Source of the DNA: Planctomycetota bacterium
GTDB lineage: Bacteria; Planctomycetota; Planctomycetia; Planctomycetales; Planctomycetaceae
Direction of reading: 5' to 3'
DNA: 7,016 nucleotides
NCBI GenBank assembly: GCA_023429275.1
Contig: JAEYWB010000695.1
Span: 1-7,016, forward strand
The position numbers and the translations under genes were made by a program. Position 1 is the stretch's first letter. Each line of letters opens with the position of its first letter. The notes beneath the pieces are model-generated. The model was given only the letters and a program-made list of their open reading frames with translations, was not told where the DNA came from and searched no databases. Of the stretch, positions 6,424 through 7,016 are shown one piece after another.

Positions 6424-7016
6424 TCATTTCACCTGCCCGCGGAGCCGTTGCAGCTCGAGGAGTGCCTGATCGGGCGAGAGTCCGTCAACGGCGAGCCGAC
6501 GAAGGTCGTCGACCACCGGGTGCTCGTCGGGGTTGAACAACGCGAGCTGTTTGTGCTTTGACGTCCGCTTTCTCTGCGGGATCGTCGTCTTGCCGGTCAC
6601 GTCCTGGTGGTCGTTCTCCAGCTGATGGAGAATCGTTCCGGCCCGGTCGATGACATGCCGCGGCACTCCCGCGAGCCGCGCCACATGGATGCCGTAGCTC
6701 CGGTCCGCGCCGCCGGGGACGATCTTGTGGAGGAAGACGAGCTCCCCCTCTCGCTCATGAACGGCGACGTTCCAGTTCATGGCGCACGGAAGAGAATCGG
6801 GGAGGGCGGTCAGCTCGTGATAGTGCGTGGCGAACAGGGTCCGGCACTGAAGTTCGTCGTGGATGTACTCGGTGATCGCCCACGCCAGGGAGATTCCGTC
6901 GTAGGTGCTCGTTCCGCGACCAATTTCGTCGAGAATCACGAGGCTGCGTTCCGTCGCGGCGTTGAGGATCCGCGCGGTCTCAGTCATCTCGACCATAAAG
7001 GTGCTCTGGCCGCGGC
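6424..7016 (-). CDS. mutS: DNA mismatch repair protein MutS, C-terminal part (5' end beyond right edge)
   Basis: MutS recognises mismatched or looped DNA and uses ATP to recruit MutL in post-replicative repair. The visible 196 codons enter the window in frame at [14 protein letters not shown], the signature just after the Walker A region of the ATPase domain. [16 protein letters not shown] (Walker B and the D-loop, about 6942-6895) and LFATHYHEL (with the conserved switch His, about 6837-6811) follow. [18 protein letters not shown] (about 6711-6658) begins the helix-turn-helix dimer segment, and [13 protein letters not shown] follows it. A basic linker ([10 protein letters not shown]) leads to the C-terminal tail [18 protein letters not shown], a usual MutS ending. 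All expected ATPase residues in the visible part are intact, so it appears functional. The stop is TGA at 6426-6424. It converges on the small membrane protein gene. Confidence 0.96.
   Translation of the reverse strand, partial: RGQSTFMVEMTETARILNAATERSLVILDEIGRGTSTYDGISLAWAITEYIHDELQCRTLFATHYHELTALPDSLPCAMNWNVAVHEREGELVFLHKIVPGGADRSYGIHVARLAGVPRHVIDRAGTILHQLENDHQDVTGKTTIPQRKRTSKHKQLALFNPDEHPVVDDLRRLAVDGLSPDQALLELQRLRGQVK

Overview
The window is GC-rich bacterial chromosome with ordinary housekeeping genes and unusually structured spacers. I infer a member of the Planctomycetota. The reasons are the pairing of a futalosine-route menaquinone gene with a lone EboE-type TIM-barrel protein, a long coiled-coil protein of no known family, wide spacers and large GCGCTAGC-type palindromes. 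This is recall and style, not a database match, so the phylum is moderately likely and nothing finer can be said.

Left part (1-2321), all on the minus strand. A coiled-coil protein begins at 854 and runs off the left edge with no stop in the window. Upstream of it is a complete eboE-like gene (2321 to 1122), with a 267-bp spacer between the two. The spacer carries a perfect 7-bp-arm palindrome near the coiled-coil gene.

Middle (2322-5135). A divergent spacer holds a nested palindrome and a good candidate promoter for mqnA (chorismate dehydratase, plus strand, start at 2660). Enolase (eno, 3800-5071) follows on the same strand after 225 bp and ends at a clear intrinsic terminator. mqnA and eno are metabolically linked only loosely: enolase makes phosphoenolpyruvate, which feeds chorismate, and MqnA takes chorismate into menaquinone. 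The spacing does not suggest a tight operon.

Right part (5136-7016). From the eno terminator to 5917 there is no convincing gene. Its first 240 bases are packed with hairpins. One set (5246-5370) has a 9-bp closing stem around two internal hairpins and ends in a T-rich run, which makes it the best candidate for an undescribed small RNA here. A 45-residue single-pass membrane protein with a strong ribosome binding site follows (5918-6055). Its stop codon overlaps the first base of a 127-bp near-perfect palindrome that looks like a miniature mobile or REP-type repeat. After more hairpins comes the 3' part of mutS on the minus strand, cut by the right edge.

I see no rRNA, tRNA, CRISPR array, complete insertion sequence, or defence or biosynthetic cluster. 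The unusual content is the noncoding structure, the orphan eboE and two small or uncharacterised proteins.
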